A model generated the notes under the pieces. It did not search any database and was not told the DNA's origin. It was given only the letters and a program-made list of their open reading frames with translations. 64,000 nucleotides of DNA from Phragmites australis (lineage: Eukaryota > Streptophyta > Magnoliopsida > Poales > Poaceae): assembly GCF_958298935.1 (NCBI RefSeq), contig NC_084942.1:12593501-12657500 (forward strand), written 5' to 3'. Positions 1-15,411 of this stretch are shown here, in pieces (position 1 is the stretch's first letter; each line of letters begins with the position of its first letter). The position numbers were made by a program, and so were the translations under genes.

Positions 1-1580
1 TGAGCCAATATCAATACAAGCATATGTGCCATATCATTTTCTCTTAAATTTTTTCTACTGGATTTTCAAGAAGTTCTTCAATGGCATATTACAATTACAT
101 CTCTCCTCATATTTTTTCTCATAGAGGTTTTAGAGGAGTTATTCATTGATCAATATACATATATTGATTCGATCAAGGGGAGTGTTGCAGTTAATCTCAT
201 CGCAACAATGGCGGTGAAAACCAGATGCCTGTTGGTGAAGAGTTGCCTTCTCAACTTAACAGGCGCCCCTTGTATTTGTATAAATATATATATATATATA
301 CATGAATCAATGAATGCAAAGGTACTCTATTCTATCTACTATTCATTCGAGTTCTAAGAGCATGGGACGGGGCAGCGACGCCGTATGCATCTGATGCACC
401 TTGGCAACAGGCGGACAGTGAAGGCTGGTCGAGAGAGAGAGAGAGAGTATTTTTCTTGTTTGAGGTGAGAGAGAACCGTCTGAGAAGAGAAACGAGTGCA
501 CCGTGCAAACTGCAAACAGGGAAAGCATAGCAAATAACGATGATGGCGTGGGCCGGGTGCCTGTTGCAAACTTGTCGCGGATACCCGTGAAGTAGCGTTT
601 TCACTAGATTATTCCTCCCCAACACGAATTGGTCATGTTTTCGCTCCTGTAAACCAGTTTAAGACATTCCGGCTGCTCCGATTTCACATTTGTATCCAGC
701 TTTAGCATTTTCCATTATGATTCCGAGAAAAATTATGAGTTAGGATATGATTTTGACAATATCCGACAGATTCTAACCTGATTTCACCCTATGCGAGTGT
801 GTGTTTAGTGTGTCTACCTTGCACTCGAAGAAAGTGCCACCAGGGAGTAGGTATTAAATTAGAGTATCCAAATTATAACAATTTTTTAATTGATTAAATT
901 ATCAGTTCGAATTTTATAAATTACTGAATAACCAAAAGCTCTCACAAAAGAATCTGCCAAAAAAATTTAATTATCCTTTGATTTTTGTTTTTTTAGAAAG
1001 AGTACATTTTAAAACCACACCACACTTATACCACCATATGTACAAACATTTGCGTAAATGCAAACTAATCCAAGGCCCCACGTAACGTGAGAATATGTTT
1101 TTACACTTAACGCACATTCTCATGTGTACTCTAATTTCTTTTTCTGGTTATAGGATAACACAAGCACGCGCACCATCAAACACTTACACCACACTCAAAC
1201 AACCGTAAATACACTTTCTGTCACGTGTCTACAAATAGAAGCGCTGAAAACATTTTTGTTGCAGCGAAGGGAGCAGAGCGAAAGAACAGCCACTGCCATT
1301 CTACCAAACATCACGGACCAGATCAAGAAGACAACGCACTACCAAAGCATCAAGGCCGAACTTCTAACGAATCACCTAATTCCAAAATCCAGACAAAAAA
1401 TGATGATTAAAAAAATAACTGGTGGCTCAGGACCAGTACAAGGCGCTGCTCCGAAATCATCGGGGACGAAGGGGTGCATGCAATGCAAGAAAGAATCGGT
1501 CATCCGTTCAAACACTCACTGCCAATATTTCAGCTCTGCTCCTGCATGCTGCTGCCTGATCGCATCCTCTGCTGTCCCTA
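1..1580. other. Upstream intergenic region of the beta-glucosidase gene
   Basis: I see no supported gene here. The stretch holds a TA dinucleotide run near 281-300 and a GA run near 431-449. A G-box core CACGTG lies at 1222-1227. The short ORFs on both strands have no recognisable domain and biased low-complexity composition, so they are left out. The last few hundred bases before 1580 probably contain the promoter of the downstream gene. Confidence 0.6.
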
Positions 1581-1585
1581 CTCCA

Positions 1586-1591
1586 TATATA
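1586..1591 (+). promoter_or_regulatory. Candidate TATA box for the GH1 beta-glucosidase gene
   Basis: TATATA in the context CCATATATAGCC lies 68 bases before the ATG at 1654. That would place transcription start near 1615-1620 with a short leader. A second CACGTG core sits between this box and the ATG at 1630-1635. The assignment rests on position and motif only. Confidence 0.5.
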
Positions 1592-1653
1592 GCCAAGCGG
1601 AACAGACGCCCGCACACCTCCGAGTCTCTCACGTGTTGCCCCTTCCTTCCTTC

Positions 1654-4396
<2,743 letters not shown>

Positions 4397-4529
4397 AGTG
4401 ACTGTATCGTAGCTAGCTTGTGCTTAATTGTTTGCATTTTTGTTGACGTTAGATTTAGTTTTTATGAATAAGATGACTAGTAGTTCAGATCTTCTTCAAA
4501 TACGGACAGTTTTTTCATTTTGGTTTGAA

Positions 4530-4840
4530 TAAATTTCACAAACCTATAATTATTTGTATTTTTTAACACAAAGCTACAACTTCTGAGACCTATTTTACAA
4601 AACTACAATTACTTGTGCTCTCAGTAACGCAAAACTACATCTTTTTGGCCTGGTCCCACCTGTCAACCACACATTAATCGTTTTCCCTATTATGTTGAAA
4701 ATATGTGACTGACAAGTGAGACCAGATCAAAAAATTTATGTCACTGAGGGCATGAGTAGTTGTAGTTTTGTGAAATATATCTTATAAGTTATAGTTTTAC
4801 GTTACAAAGGTATAAATAGTTGTAAGTTTTGTGAAATTTA
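4530..4840. repeat. MITE-like long imperfect inverted repeat
   Basis: The stretch folds on itself. The left arm starts TAAATTTCACAAAC and the right arm ends GTTTTGTGAAATTTA. Matching blocks continue inward (ACAACT near both ends, then CTGGTCCCACCTGTCA on the left against the complement of TGACAAGTGAGACCAG on the right), leaving a loop near 4675-4690. A near full-length hairpin of about 310 bp just downstream of a gene is typical of a MITE. I did not find a convincing target duplication, so the superfamily is open. Confidence 0.7.
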
Positions 4841-5619
4841 CTTTTTTGTTTTAGAGCTATGTGTTTGACTTTGCATGTGAGGATGATTTTTGGATGAATT
4901 GTAACGGTGATATGTAACATATTCATACATCTAAAGATGCCACCGATGAGAGGCAGATTCACGATCTAGTTCTTTTATTTTTTACATGACATTCACGGCC
5001 CCCGTGTTGATTTATTTAACTACAGTTTTTACAAATAGAACTACAGGAAATAATTCTAATGCTGAAATATCAGATATCACATTATGAAATATATTTTGTA
5101 AGATCATTGAAACAACCACTCGATGCCATTGCAACGATCCCAGTTGGAGTCTTGGAGATACCAGCCCTACGCCTCTTGATTGTGGCCCTATGCCCAACTT
5201 ATCAATCTCGTATTGGATAATATTTATTTTCCAACAGCAGGTCTTTTTAATGGCACTAAACAGATTTTTCTATTAAATAACTTTCCATACCTTTTTTTGC
5301 TCTAACAGTCTGGTAGTAATTTGCCAATAGCAAATTTGAACTCTAGTATTTGTCAAGATACCTATGGACAATCAACTCATATTTGTTGAATTCAGATAAG
5401 GGGGAAAAAGGTTGTCCCCATCAGTTGATCAGAATGCAGGCAACTGGACACAGGAGAGAATGAGAGGAGAGGATCCAACAAGGATAGGGCTGGCGCCCCC
5501 CTCCACACAAGCCAAAACCACCCCCTACACCGCATTTTCCCCTCCTTTGTGCTTTTATATTAGTGCAGGAACAGGGAGCGGAAAGAGAGGAAAGGCAGAA
5601 CAGAGGAAGAAACGGAGAG
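4841..5619. other. Intergenic region and probable CSP41B promoter
   Basis: No gene is seen. A TATA-like TTTATAT lies at 5554-5560, about 60 bases before the CSP41B ATG. The 100 bases before it are C-rich, as is common for leaders of plant plastid-protein genes. ORFs overlapping 5412-5699 on both strands are shadows around exon 1. Confidence 0.5.
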
Positions 5620-7741
5620 ATGGCAGCCACGGCGTCCCTGAAGAGCAGCCTCCTCCTGCCTTGCCCTATCTCTGACTTCAGTGGTGCAGCCCTTTCCATC
5701 TCAACCCAGGTGATCGTCGGAATGGAAGAAAACCTTGGTTTCTTGATTCCACATGATGGATTCAGTCATGGAAGAAACCTTAAATGTTTGACAATTGTGA
5801 ACTTTTTTGGCAGAAGAGGAGGAGGTCATGGCAGCCAAGGGGGACAAGGATTCAGGTGTCAGCTGCTGCAGACTCCAAGAACATTCTTGTCATGGGGGGA
5901 ACAAGGTTCATTGGTGTCTTCCTGTCCAGGCTCCTTGTCAAGGAGGGCCACCAGGTCAGTGTATTTTCACTGAAAACCGAAAGTTCAAGTTTTGTTTTGG
6001 CTAGATTAAATAGAAGATGTGTTTTTTGTCAGGTCACATTGTTCACTAGAGGAAAGGCGCCCATCACCCAGCAGCTGCCAGGAGAGTCTGATGCCGAGTA
6101 CGCTGAGTTCTCTTCCAAGGTGTGCTGTTTACTCCTCTGTTCTCGTATATACATACCGTGTCAGTACTCACTACTCTTCAGATGTAAACTGTTTCGAAAG
6201 AACTCTTCAGATGTTATGTGTGATACATAAAAATGTGTTAGGGTGCTAAAGTACAGCGGGTATCATAATTTTAGGACAGTGTAGAATGGGCCACTGAATT
6301 ACTAGAAGTTATGAGGTTATTACGGCACTAGTGATGGAATTTGGGATGGTTTATGTACAGGTTCTGCACTTGAAAGGTGACAGGCAAGACTTCGAATTCG
6401 TCAAGACAAGCCTTGCTGCTAAGGGCTTTGATGTTGTTTACGACATCAACGGTAATATTTCGAAGACATCAAGTTGGCACATCCCATAATGAAACAATAT
6501 ATTGTCTGATATCTGAGTTCAGAGGTAGCATCATGCTGTTAACGCATTCCACCTCATGGTGTTTCAGGACGCGAGGCTGTCGAGGTTGAGCCTATAATAG
6601 GCGCCTTGCCCAACCTGGAACAGTAAGTAGGCCGCTTCATCTGACACTTGCAACAAGCTATATATGGTATCCTGTCCGTATCTCATTGTCCTCAATTTTA
6701 CCATATATTTTCAGGTACATCTATTGCTCATCAGCAGGAGTGTACCTGAAATCAGACCTGCTCCCACACTTTGAGGTATGACCAAATTCTCTTTCATGAC
6801 TTTGTCACTCGCACCATGGCATCTCACTCATGGCTGCCATGTGTGGTCGGCACTAGCAGAACGACACCGTAGACCCGAAGAGCCGGCACAAGGGGAAGCT
6901 GGAGACGGAGAGCATGCTGACCTCGCGGGGCGTGAACTGGACGTCAATCAGGCCGGTGTACATCTACGGCCCGCTCAACTACAACCCGGTCGAGGAGTGG
7001 TTCTTCCACCGGCTCAAGGCCGGCCGCCCCATCCCCATCCCCGGCGCCGGCAACCAGATCACCCAGCTCGGCCATGTCAAGGTCAGATTTGGCGAATTGG
7101 CAATGTACTAGATGTTTCAGAGGCTGTGATCATCTGAAGCTCCAAGTTTGTGCTTGTTTTTCCTGTCCAGGATTTGGCAACGGCCTTCGTCCTGGCTCTC
7201 GGCAACCCGAACGCGAGCCGGCAGATCTTCAACATCTCCGGGGCCAAGTACGTCACCTTCGACGGGCTCGCACGGGCATGCGCGAAGGTGACGAATTTTT
7301 CACCCAGAAATTGTGCTGGTCTCCGGTTGAACTGCTGCCGCTCTATTCAACAATGGTTGTGACTGCTTGGTGCAGGCTGGAGGGTTCCCTGAACCGGAGC
7401 TCGTTCACTACAACCCCAAGGACTTCGATTTCGGGAAAAAGAAGGCCTTCCCGTTCAGGGACCAGGTACACCAACAGCATCACCTCGTCTGAATGTCTGA
7501 CCGTTGCTTCTTCAGTGGCTTTTGTTACTGACGCTGAGTAACGCAATTTTCCCTGCAATGGCAGCATTTCTTCGCGTCGATCGAGAAGGCGACAAGGGAG
7601 CTAGGGTGGACGCCGGAGTTCGACCTCGTGGAGGGGCTCACCGACTCGTACAACCTCGACTTCGGTCGCGGCACGTACCGGAAGGAGGCCGACTTCACCA
7701 CGGACGACATGATCCTCGGCAAGAAGCTCGCGACCGTGTGA
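5620..7741 (+). CDS. CSP41B: CSP41B (CRB) chloroplast stem-loop RNA-binding protein, 10 exons
   Basis: Exons: 5620-5709, 5814-5954, 6033-6119, 6361-6451, 6568-6622, 6715-6775, 6860-7081, 7171-7287, 7376-7465, 7565-7741. All use GT-AG and join to 376 codons; as I recall Arabidopsis CSP41b is close to 378. Residues 1 to about 47 are Ser/Ala/Arg-rich and look like a plastid transit peptide. The mature part starts a Rossmann fold with MGGTRFIG at 57-64 and continues as an atypical short-chain dehydrogenase/epimerase, including YIYCSSAGVY at 156-165. Diagnostic CSP41b strings are SRHKGKLETES, NYNPVEEWFFHRLKAGRP and LTDSYNLDFGRGT. Known role: with CSP41a it binds plastid mRNAs and rRNA, stabilising them and supporting plastid transcription and translation. 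The gene is intact with no frame breaks. It lies tail-to-head 1.2 kb after the GH1 gene. Confidence 0.96.
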
Positions 7742-8272
7742 TCCCGTCCTCGGCTGTCGGATGGCTAGTTGGCTGTGTGTGGTGCAACCTCCAAGCTGCT
7801 GGGATACAATTTGCTCGCTGTGGATGTGCAGAAAACATGAAAATGATCTCAATTTTGGTGTCAATCCTGGTTCGTACATCAAAACACATACAGAAAACCT
7901 CATGAGCTCCTTGGCCATAATTGACGGTCCAAGCCTGAAGAACCACTAGTAAAAACATTAGCACTGTTGGCTTGTGAAAACCGATTGTATTACCCATACT
8001 TCACGGCGCGTTGGATCTATCACTGAATCTGTACGACTATGGAGTATGATGCAAGGGGCCCCGTTACTGGAAGACGCAGACGGAGAGATACACCTAGAAA
8101 TTGACATGCGATGGCCAGTGCACAACGTCTTCAGCTTATCATGCGCAGTTCCTACGCTAGGTGGACGTGAATTTTCAAAATTTTATGTGAAAATCATGGG
8201 CACTGTCGAAGTGCAAATTATTTGCCTTGTTGGCCATTCAAAACAGGTCATGGACGTCCGATAGATTTACAC
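7742..8272. other. 3' flank of CSP41B
   Basis: The 3' untranslated region probably occupies the first few hundred bases, although no strong AATAAA signal is seen. No other gene or repeat is supported. Confidence 0.5.
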
Positions 8273-9335
8273 CACTACAGAACAGGTTATCAATAGCGGT
8301 TCCAAACTAGATTATCATTATCGGCTCTAGAACCGGCAATGATATTAAGTATCATTACCGGTTCAAATTTTAAACCGACAATAAGAACCCAACTATTATT
8401 GTTTGTTCTAGGCTTGAACCGACAGTGATAACTCAAATATCTAACTTTAAACCGGCAGTTATAATCTATCCATATATACAAAAATACTCTGCTAGGACGT
8501 CTTCAGCATGAGGATCTGTCTTAAGATAAAGACCTTATGCAAAACATTCGTTGTAGAGTGTTTTATATCTAAATGTTTGGCAAAATGTTCACGGTAGGGT
8601 CCTTCAAATCTTAATTTGCAGTAGAAACTCAAAAAGCATTATGATTAATGTGCCCTAAGGTGCAAAATTGCTCAGAGCTCCTAGCTCTTGGTAGAGCGAT
8701 TTTGCACCATAAGGCACACTGATCCCCATACTAAAGTTTGATCCTAATTTGAAAACACAATCATCTTGAAATAATAGCGATAGTAGTAACTCTAAATGAA
8801 TGGTGAAAGTACAATCATCTTAAGAAGAATATGTTTTCTGCCACTCATTTAGATTATATTATTGGCACAATCTTGAATGATCAACTTACCACTCATTTAG
8901 ATAGGGAGACAGAGACAGGGAGATGGGGAGACAGGGCGATGGGCTCATGAGACGGGGAGATAGCTCAGGTGAAGGAGAGACGGGGTAGCCCAGCCATGTG
9001 GTCGGCAACATGCTCGGGGGATGAGGAAGATAGCTCGTATGAAGGGGAGACAAGGTGGTGCGACCACACCGAGCGCGCCCATGAGGTCGGTGATGGTCTC
9101 TTGAGAAGGGGAGATGAGGTGGTGCGGCCGCGCTGAGAGTGGTCATGAGGTCAGCGATGGGCTCAGGAGACACGAAAGATGGGCTTGAGGGGTAGAAACG
9201 ATGAAAGTGGTGATGATCACTGTCATTTCATATTGGCTCAGTTATTGATCTGTCGGAGAGCTTATGAACCAGTAGTGATAACTCTTATTACTACCAGTTT
9301 GTATTTCAAACTAACAGTGATACTTTACTACCGGT
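8273..9335. mobile_element. CACTA-like transposon remnant with subterminal CGGTT motifs
   Basis: A CACTACAGAACAGG tip at 8273 has the form of a CACTA terminal repeat. Behind it are clustered short motifs built on CGGTTC and GAACCG in both orientations (8300-8460), and the same motif type returns near 9240-9335. The middle (8890-9180) is a purine-rich, repeat-like tract with recurring GGGGAGA and GAGGTCGGCGATGG units. No transposase is present. The right terminal repeat was not found, so this is a fragment or non-autonomous element cut by the LTR that begins at 9336. Confidence 0.5.
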
Positions 9336-9818
9336 TGTGAAGAACCGTCTAAATACTATTCCAATTAATTATTAAGATGATCATTTACTTAATCACAACC
9401 ATGATGATTAATCATAATACCATCTCGGTAGGCCCGACATGTGTTTTGTGCCCAAGATCGGAACACTACCTTTCCCACACATAACATAACAACAAGACTT
9501 AAGAAAGACTGAGCAATTAACATTATATTACAAGTCTTTAGAAGATTATCATTTACAATAGTTTACGGAGATACTACGTAACCAAAATGTAACATCTATG
9601 AACAACAACTAGATGAAGTCATATGCCCTTAGACTCCACTCAAAAGCATGCCACACGGGTAGACATCACTACTCTAGCCCGACGCCAGCGTCGGTGGACA
9701 TGAAGTAGCTGGTAACCTGAAAGATCAGTATGAGTACGAAGGTACTCGCAATACTTAATCCATAATAGGTACATATAATAACCTGACTCCAAGGATTATG
9801 CAATTGAGCCATTAGCAA
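9336..9818 (-). mobile_element. Gypsy LTR fragment, 3' part, split by a younger insertion
   Basis: Read on the minus strand, this ends ACGGTTCTTCACA. It matches the plus-strand stretch ending at 56702, including CGAGTACCTTCGTACTCA and a GTTCGG/ATCTTGGGCACAAAACACATG-like block. The LTR continues at 17630-18008 after the Tat-like element that split it. The right part joins gypsy integrase sequence on the same strand, so it may be the 3' LTR of that broken gypsy element. Confidence 0.6.
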
Positions 9819-10581
9819 TGTTGGGGGTAAATCCCTGACAATGATTTCGGGGTATGCTAGATAGTGGGTGTGTGATCGGTGTTCCGAGTGTGCCTATGGA
9901 ATGTGTGTGTTCACTGTTCAAGAACACCAGAGTTATCCAGGTTCAGGCCCCTCATGAGGTAATAGCTCTATATCCTGTGTATTCTTCTTCTTCCTCCTTT
10001 TTCACAGAAGATATCCCCCTTTATATTCCAGATGGAGAAGTCTTACAAGTGGGCCCAACCAGTAGACCATACTTGTCCTAAGAAATGATATAACCATTCA
10101 TTACAAGCCAACATACGCTGTGCCTAACCTGGGTCCCTGCGGCGCCCGTCCCATCCATCTGTCGCACCCCCATTTGTCGCGCCCGAAGCGTTCAGCCTGC
10201 CCTGTCCTGTCGTAGGCTTCCCACGCGTGCTTGCTGTGCCCCCTGTCATGTCTGCGCGCCCGTCCCACAACAATTAATGTCTGCAGGATGGGATAAGGTA
10301 ACTCTATGCTGACCCTGCTTCCTCAGCCGAAGTGGACTGCTTGGGGAAGGAAAACGGTGTGAGTAGCAGCACTAAATGAGATTTGACTGACCTAGATGAG
10401 TATCTGCCCCGCAACCAGTAAGGACTGGTCACGAGGAACCCTGCAAAGGCCCTGGTCATGGTCGTGCTAGTGCCGACTAGTCGCGCGGGGGTCATGGGTC
10501 AAAGGTCGAAAGTGGGTACTACCCATAGCTAACCGTTGCGGGCCATCCCAGTGGGGGACCCCTATATTCTTTACATCGATA
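9819..10581 (-). repeat. 3' LTR of the Tat-like element
   Basis: It pairs with 16932-17629: shared blocks include GGTAAATCCCTGACA, TTCAAGAACACCAGAGTTAT and GGGACCCCTATATTC. The terminal CA has become TA at 10580-10581. Many scattered differences between the two copies suggest the insertion is not very recent. Confidence 0.85.
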
Positions 10582-10956
10582 GTAGCCCCCAAGGTCCCTC
10601 GCGGATGTGATGATCTGAGCTATTTTTTGTCATGTTGAGGTCGGGCCTAGTCGTACTACTCGGGCCCTGGGTGGACAAGAGCTTTGCCTAGGGAGTGGTC
10701 GGAGACAACATGGCCCATCACCGTGTCTTGCTTGGGAAACCACATCCTAAGGGGAGGTTAACCGTCAGAGAAAGAGAGATCATGGGGGGGAGAAAACTTT
10801 GACGACCATCGGTTTTCGAGGCGGCGGGACCGAGCCGATCTTATAAATCGAAAGGTAGAAACCCCGGAAACCCCTTCGCACACCAAGCTTTTGCGCCAAA
10901 GCCCATCGCCGCTAACCACACCCCGTCTTTCCTGCAAAAACCATCGTTGAGCTCCC

Positions 10957-13310
10957 ATGGCGCCACGCACTAGAAAGGAGCCTGACTTCCCTAAGTCGAA
11001 GTGCACTACCGTGTAGCTGAAGCAGATGTATGAGAATCGCTTGCTTTTGCGCCGCCTGTTTTTGGGATATCGCCTTGGGGGGATGTCCCTGCTACCTGCC
11101 AGGGGGAGATTGTGATCTTCGCCTCGTTGTTCCTAGTGGGTCTCGTCCCCTCCTTCTCTGAGTTCTTCCTCACTGTTATCTCCTTCTACGACATCTCCCA
11201 CCTCCACCTCAACCCCAACTCTATCATCATGTTGAGCATCTTTGCTCACATGTGTGAAAACTTCATAGGGATCGAGCCATTTCTTGATCTCTTCCGATTT
11301 TTCTGCACGGTTTGGGCACAGCTCGAGTCGGCCACTAGGAGCTGCGGCTTTTGTCTTCGTGACGGTGTCGCAATCTCTTATCTGGAGAAGAACCTCAAAT
11401 CCTCATGGTCAGGATGGAGGGACGAATGGTTCTACCTCATGACCAATGACTCCCTAGACAACCTCCACATGCCAGAGGTGTTGGCACGTCTTGTGGAGAG
11501 TTGGGGAAGCTCCCCAAAGCCGACCGCTGAACTGCTGCTCCTTGCCGGTCGGGTCAATACGCTTGTGGAAGCTGGCCTGTCATGGTCAGACGTCTTCCGT
11601 GACTTCATCAAGCGCTGGCTGTGTCCCCTACGACAGAGGGCACACCCTTCATATCTGTACATCGGGAGTGATGATGACACCTAGGAGAGCTCCGCAGGTA
11701 ACATCATAGCCATCCCCCTGTTGCTATGTATTGTCCGAGCGGAGTCTTATTCCCTTTCGATCAGATCTTCCCAATGAGGTCATCGACTTGCGGGTCAGAT
11801 CGTCGATGGCGGCGGCCGCTAGGAATGGTTGCCCTCTGTGTGTCCCCCTGTGTGAGCTCCCCCTACCGGAGAAGGCTCGGATGAGACTAGTATGTTTAAC
11901 ATTTTTTTTTCAAAATTTCTTGCTTGAGCCTTATCCTACGTCATGGTCTCATGGCTCAAATTATTTCCAGCATCTCCTCGAGGTAGATGTCTTGCGGCCG
12001 ATAGTCAACGAGGTCGAGGAGGCCCTCTGGGAGATTGAACGTGAAGGCCGGCAGCCCTCATCATCGCCTATCGCTGCCTCGGACGCCCACCAATCTGGGC
12101 GTGACCCCAACCTGTTCGGTCAGGGAAGTGGCCCATCTACTCGAGGTCAAGTGGTAATTACGGGCAGCAGTACCGCGGGCGGTGCTGGTCAGCAGGGGGC
12201 CAACCCGCAGCGCCCTGACCCAACCCGCTAAGACTCGGCGCCCTGGGACAAGGCCCGAACAGTCCAGGCCTACCCCGACCTAGCTGGTTTTGATCAGAGA
12301 ACTCGCGACCAGACTGTTGTGGACCAATGGTCTGCGCAGAAAAGGCTGGCAGAGAAGTCGTCCACCGCGGAGGTGTCCAAAAGTGCTGACGGAACCCTGA
12401 GCACTGGCGAACCCCCAGCGGGTTCCCCGGCCGGTCAGTCTGGTGGTTTTGTGAGGACCAAAGTTGTGCTTAGCTCCCCGCCGCCATGGTATGTTTCTTT
12501 TGGGTAAGTATAGATGCTTTGGATTTCCGTTCCTTCTTAATCCAGTAACTTTGTTGTTTGTCATAGGCCCGTGGTAGCCCCTACGGCTCCCGTCATGACC
12601 ACTTCGACGGTGCCCCCGCCGGACATCCCAGCACCTCTGCCAGCCCTGGCTTTGCCCTATGGGGCTTCAGTGGCAGTTTTGATTCCCTTGGCACCGGTCG
12701 AGGAGTTTGTGGCGGCCCTGGTCAGCCGCCTCCTTGCTTCTATTCACAGCCTGGTTGAAGAGAAGGAACCGGTGGCTAGAAGGTGTACTGAGATGGAAAA
12801 TCAGCTGGCCCAAGAAAGGGAGGCCCGGCGCCCGCTGTAGCATAGGTGTGGCGAGGTCAAGTGGGAGAAGGCTGCACTTTCTTCCAAACACTCCGTGCTT
12901 TCCGTTGAGCACACCCAACTTAAGGAGGATGAATGCACCGCCCTCTGCATTCTTCAGGACACCTTCAAGGCACTAGCGAATCCCCTGGGGAGCCTCGGGC
13001 TGGGAGCCACCGAGCCGAAGGACAACTGCACCACTCAGGCCTGGGTCTACGCCATCAGGGTCCTAGCAGAAATTTTTCCTGAGCCATCCTAACGATGAGG
13101 GGTGCCGAGGACATGGCACAGGCGGTGAGATCGACTATGGGGTACATTTTTCGGTGCTACCACAGTCGCGACCCCCATTTTAACCTAGACCTTATCCGGG
13201 AGGGAGCCATAGTCACTAGGCCCGAAGCTAAGGAGATGCTGCAACGGGAGTGTCATGGAGCTGTGGACCACGTCACTTTTGTCTTCCAGGTGGAGACCAT
13301 AGAGGAGTAA
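10957..13310 (+). pseudogene. Antisense additional ORF (aORF) of the Tat-like element, plant gypsy-type PF04195-like, broken
   Basis: The frame starts MAPRTRKEPDFPKS at 10957, is interrupted early, and its best open piece is 11112-11684 (190 codons). That piece holds the hydrophobic and Trp-rich core (FFLTVISFYDISHLHLNPN, WGSSPKPTAELLL-type text) that I recognise from grass proteins annotated as putative gypsy-type transposon (PF04195). Low-complexity and coiled-coil parts follow at 11731-12231, 12571-12840 and 12895-13092. A C-terminal segment at 13095-13310 (YIFRCYHSRDPHFNLDL) ends in TAA. Introns may separate these parts. The gene runs opposite to the retrotransposon. Its function is unknown, and stops make this copy inactive. 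Confidence 0.6.
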
Positions 13311-13373
13311 AAACTTGATTGTAACTTTTGTCTTGTAATATATTCAAATGAAGCCTCCCATTTTTGTTCCCTG

Positions 13374-14125
13374 ATGAGTTTGTGTTGTTGTGGTCGTAGA
13401 GTTCCTGGAGTGTCTGAACCATCCATCTGTACTGAGTCCCCACCTATGCTGACTAACCCCCGAGCTCTTGCCGAGCCCCTGATCCATCATCCCAATGATC
13501 CCATCAACCGGTGTATTTTGGAGGCGGTGGTTGAACATGAGCTGGGTTTTATGGTCGACCGGGTGAGTACGTCGAGTGACCATCAAGCTGTATTATTTCA
13601 GCCACTTGACCCATGTGTTGGTCCCAGTTTACCCATGGAAGGCTCGACCAGCCGACTCCTATGTGGCTTATGACCTGTTTGTTGACCAGGCTGCCGAGAA
13701 GAGCTACTTGTGGTATGGAGGGAACTAGATCGGGTGACCAGGGAATGCGTCCTGCAAAGAGAGGACTTCAACGACTGCCTTCGCCGTTGTCGGGAGGATC
13801 TGTCGGCGGTGCAGCAAGACCTTGAGTAGGTGAGCAAGGAGAGCGACGAGCGGCGAGTGAGATTCTACAACCATCTTAGCCGGGCCTTTACCCCCTTTGA
13901 CTCCCTGCTCTAGTCTACCAGTATTCAGGTTCGCCTGACACCTGGGAACATCATGATCGGTCATATTGAGTGATTTCTGGTGGCCTTCGAGGAGGCATGA
14001 GGCCTCGATCAATGGATTCACGAGGCCGTTGGCGACCACCATTTTGAGGTCGGGGTCTCCGGCGCCTGCATTGCCCTCATCTATTTCTACGCCCGCTTTC
14101 CCGACTGGACCTCTTGCTAGTAGTC
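13374..14125 (+). pseudogene. Second decayed aORF-like coding segment in the Tat-like element
   Basis: Read on the plus strand, open pieces at 13374-13673 and onward show a charged, helix-rich text around 13690-13830 (REDFNDCLRRCREDLSAVQQ). This is followed by a segment around 13860-13905 and a block reading GACIALIYFYARFPDWTSC ending near 14118. Several in-frame stops break it. It resembles the coiled-coil C-terminal parts of Tat antisense ORFs, but I cannot tie it firmly to the frame ending at 13310. Confidence 0.35.
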
Positions 14126-14985
14126 GGTGCTAGTTTGAAGGCACTCGGATGACCTTGGAGGAGCTCGGCGCCTATGCTGATTCATTTTTGTATGTTGCTC
14201 GCTCCTACCTTTGGACTGTATGATTTGACCCACTTAGGGATATTTTTGGGTCCTAGGACTATAACTAGAGGTCATCTAGGGTGTGTAATGGGTCTCGTTC
14301 GAGTGGTCGCTTTGTAACAAAGGATACTTGTGTTTATATGGATTTTTTCTATGCTTGAACAGCGAGTAGCCTCGGAGTGCTTGTAATGCCTATGGAGGAT
14401 CACGTTGACCCGCTTGCAAGCTAGGTCCCGGCACTAAGGATGACCTTTAGCCTGGCAAGCCTTTCAGTGGTGACTAGCGCTCGACCCGAGTTAGGGCTTG
14501 TGGCATTGTGGTTGTTAATCCTTGGGCGCCATCCCCCTAGCAGCGTGTGAGCGGTCAATGTTAGATCTTGTCCCATCAATCATGAGTGAGTGGGCTAAAC
14601 AAACCTAGCTGCAAGAAAACAAAACACATATCCTAATAGTTCTAGCCCCCGATTGTCTGGTCAGTGGAAGAAGCTACCGACCAGGTGGTTAAGTTCTTGA
14701 AATAGAAATTCTTACAATTTGGTGGAGGTCGCATTTGTCCGTGAAGTCCTGCAACAAAGAAAGATTGGTTTCTTGGATTTGAAAACACTTACAAGTCATG
14801 TCCATGCTCGTTCAAATGTCCTGCAAAATAGAAAAACTAGCTCATCGTCAAGCAGCCTTATATATAGGACTGGCATTTTGCAGGTTGTGTAATTTTGCGA
14901 CCGACCACCTTGGCAAACCTAACCCCGTCAGGCCGGGGAACTATAGGTCACTTTGGAGCACCCCTTCTTCCCTGGGAGGAGCCTA

Positions 14986-15411
14986 TTATGACCTGCCCAG
15001 CCTTGGACTGACCTGAGGTTGAGGTCGCCCATGACCAATGCTCTTCTCGTGCCTAGTGGTCGTGGTGGTGCTTAAGGCCTTGTTGGGACCAGGCTGCTCG
15101 AGCCTTAGAGCACGTTCGTGGAACTCTTCGCCCGAGTTTTTATCTTCATCCCCACACAGCCACTTGGTCAGGCCCGGATGGCTGACTGTTCGAGGAAGCC
15201 AATGTGCGATTCCTAACTGGCGAATTGAGTTCTGTTGTCTGATTTTATGTGATTTGGACTGCCAAGTTGCACTATCAGCGCTCGTATGGACCTTAATCGC
15301 TGCTGTGGTGGTGATCTCCTTAACAGGCTCGGGTTCGATCCACTTTGTGGACTTGTTGACTACCACGTGTAGGAAATTAAAACCGCATGGGGCTTTAGGG
15401 GATGGTCCCAC
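14986..15411 (-). pseudogene. Integrase remnant of the Tat-like element
   Basis: The minus-strand frame begins with a stretch containing GFNFLHVVVNKSTKWIEPEP, a degraded form of the gypsy integrase core (usual text GYTHLLVAVDKFTKWIEAKP). In it the first catalytic Asp position (VD) reads VN. The homology fades after about 35 residues. It shows that the element descends from an autonomous one with pol in the minus direction and lost most of pol. Confidence 0.6.

Noticed and set aside
332..625. Minus-strand 97-codon frame
   Set aside because: Includes a peptide from the GA run (SLSLSL); no family recognised and no start or splice support.
6778..7541. Plus-strand frames overlapping CSP41B exons 7-9
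   Set aside because: Alternative frames of exons and introns; the CSP41B reading explains the sequence fully.
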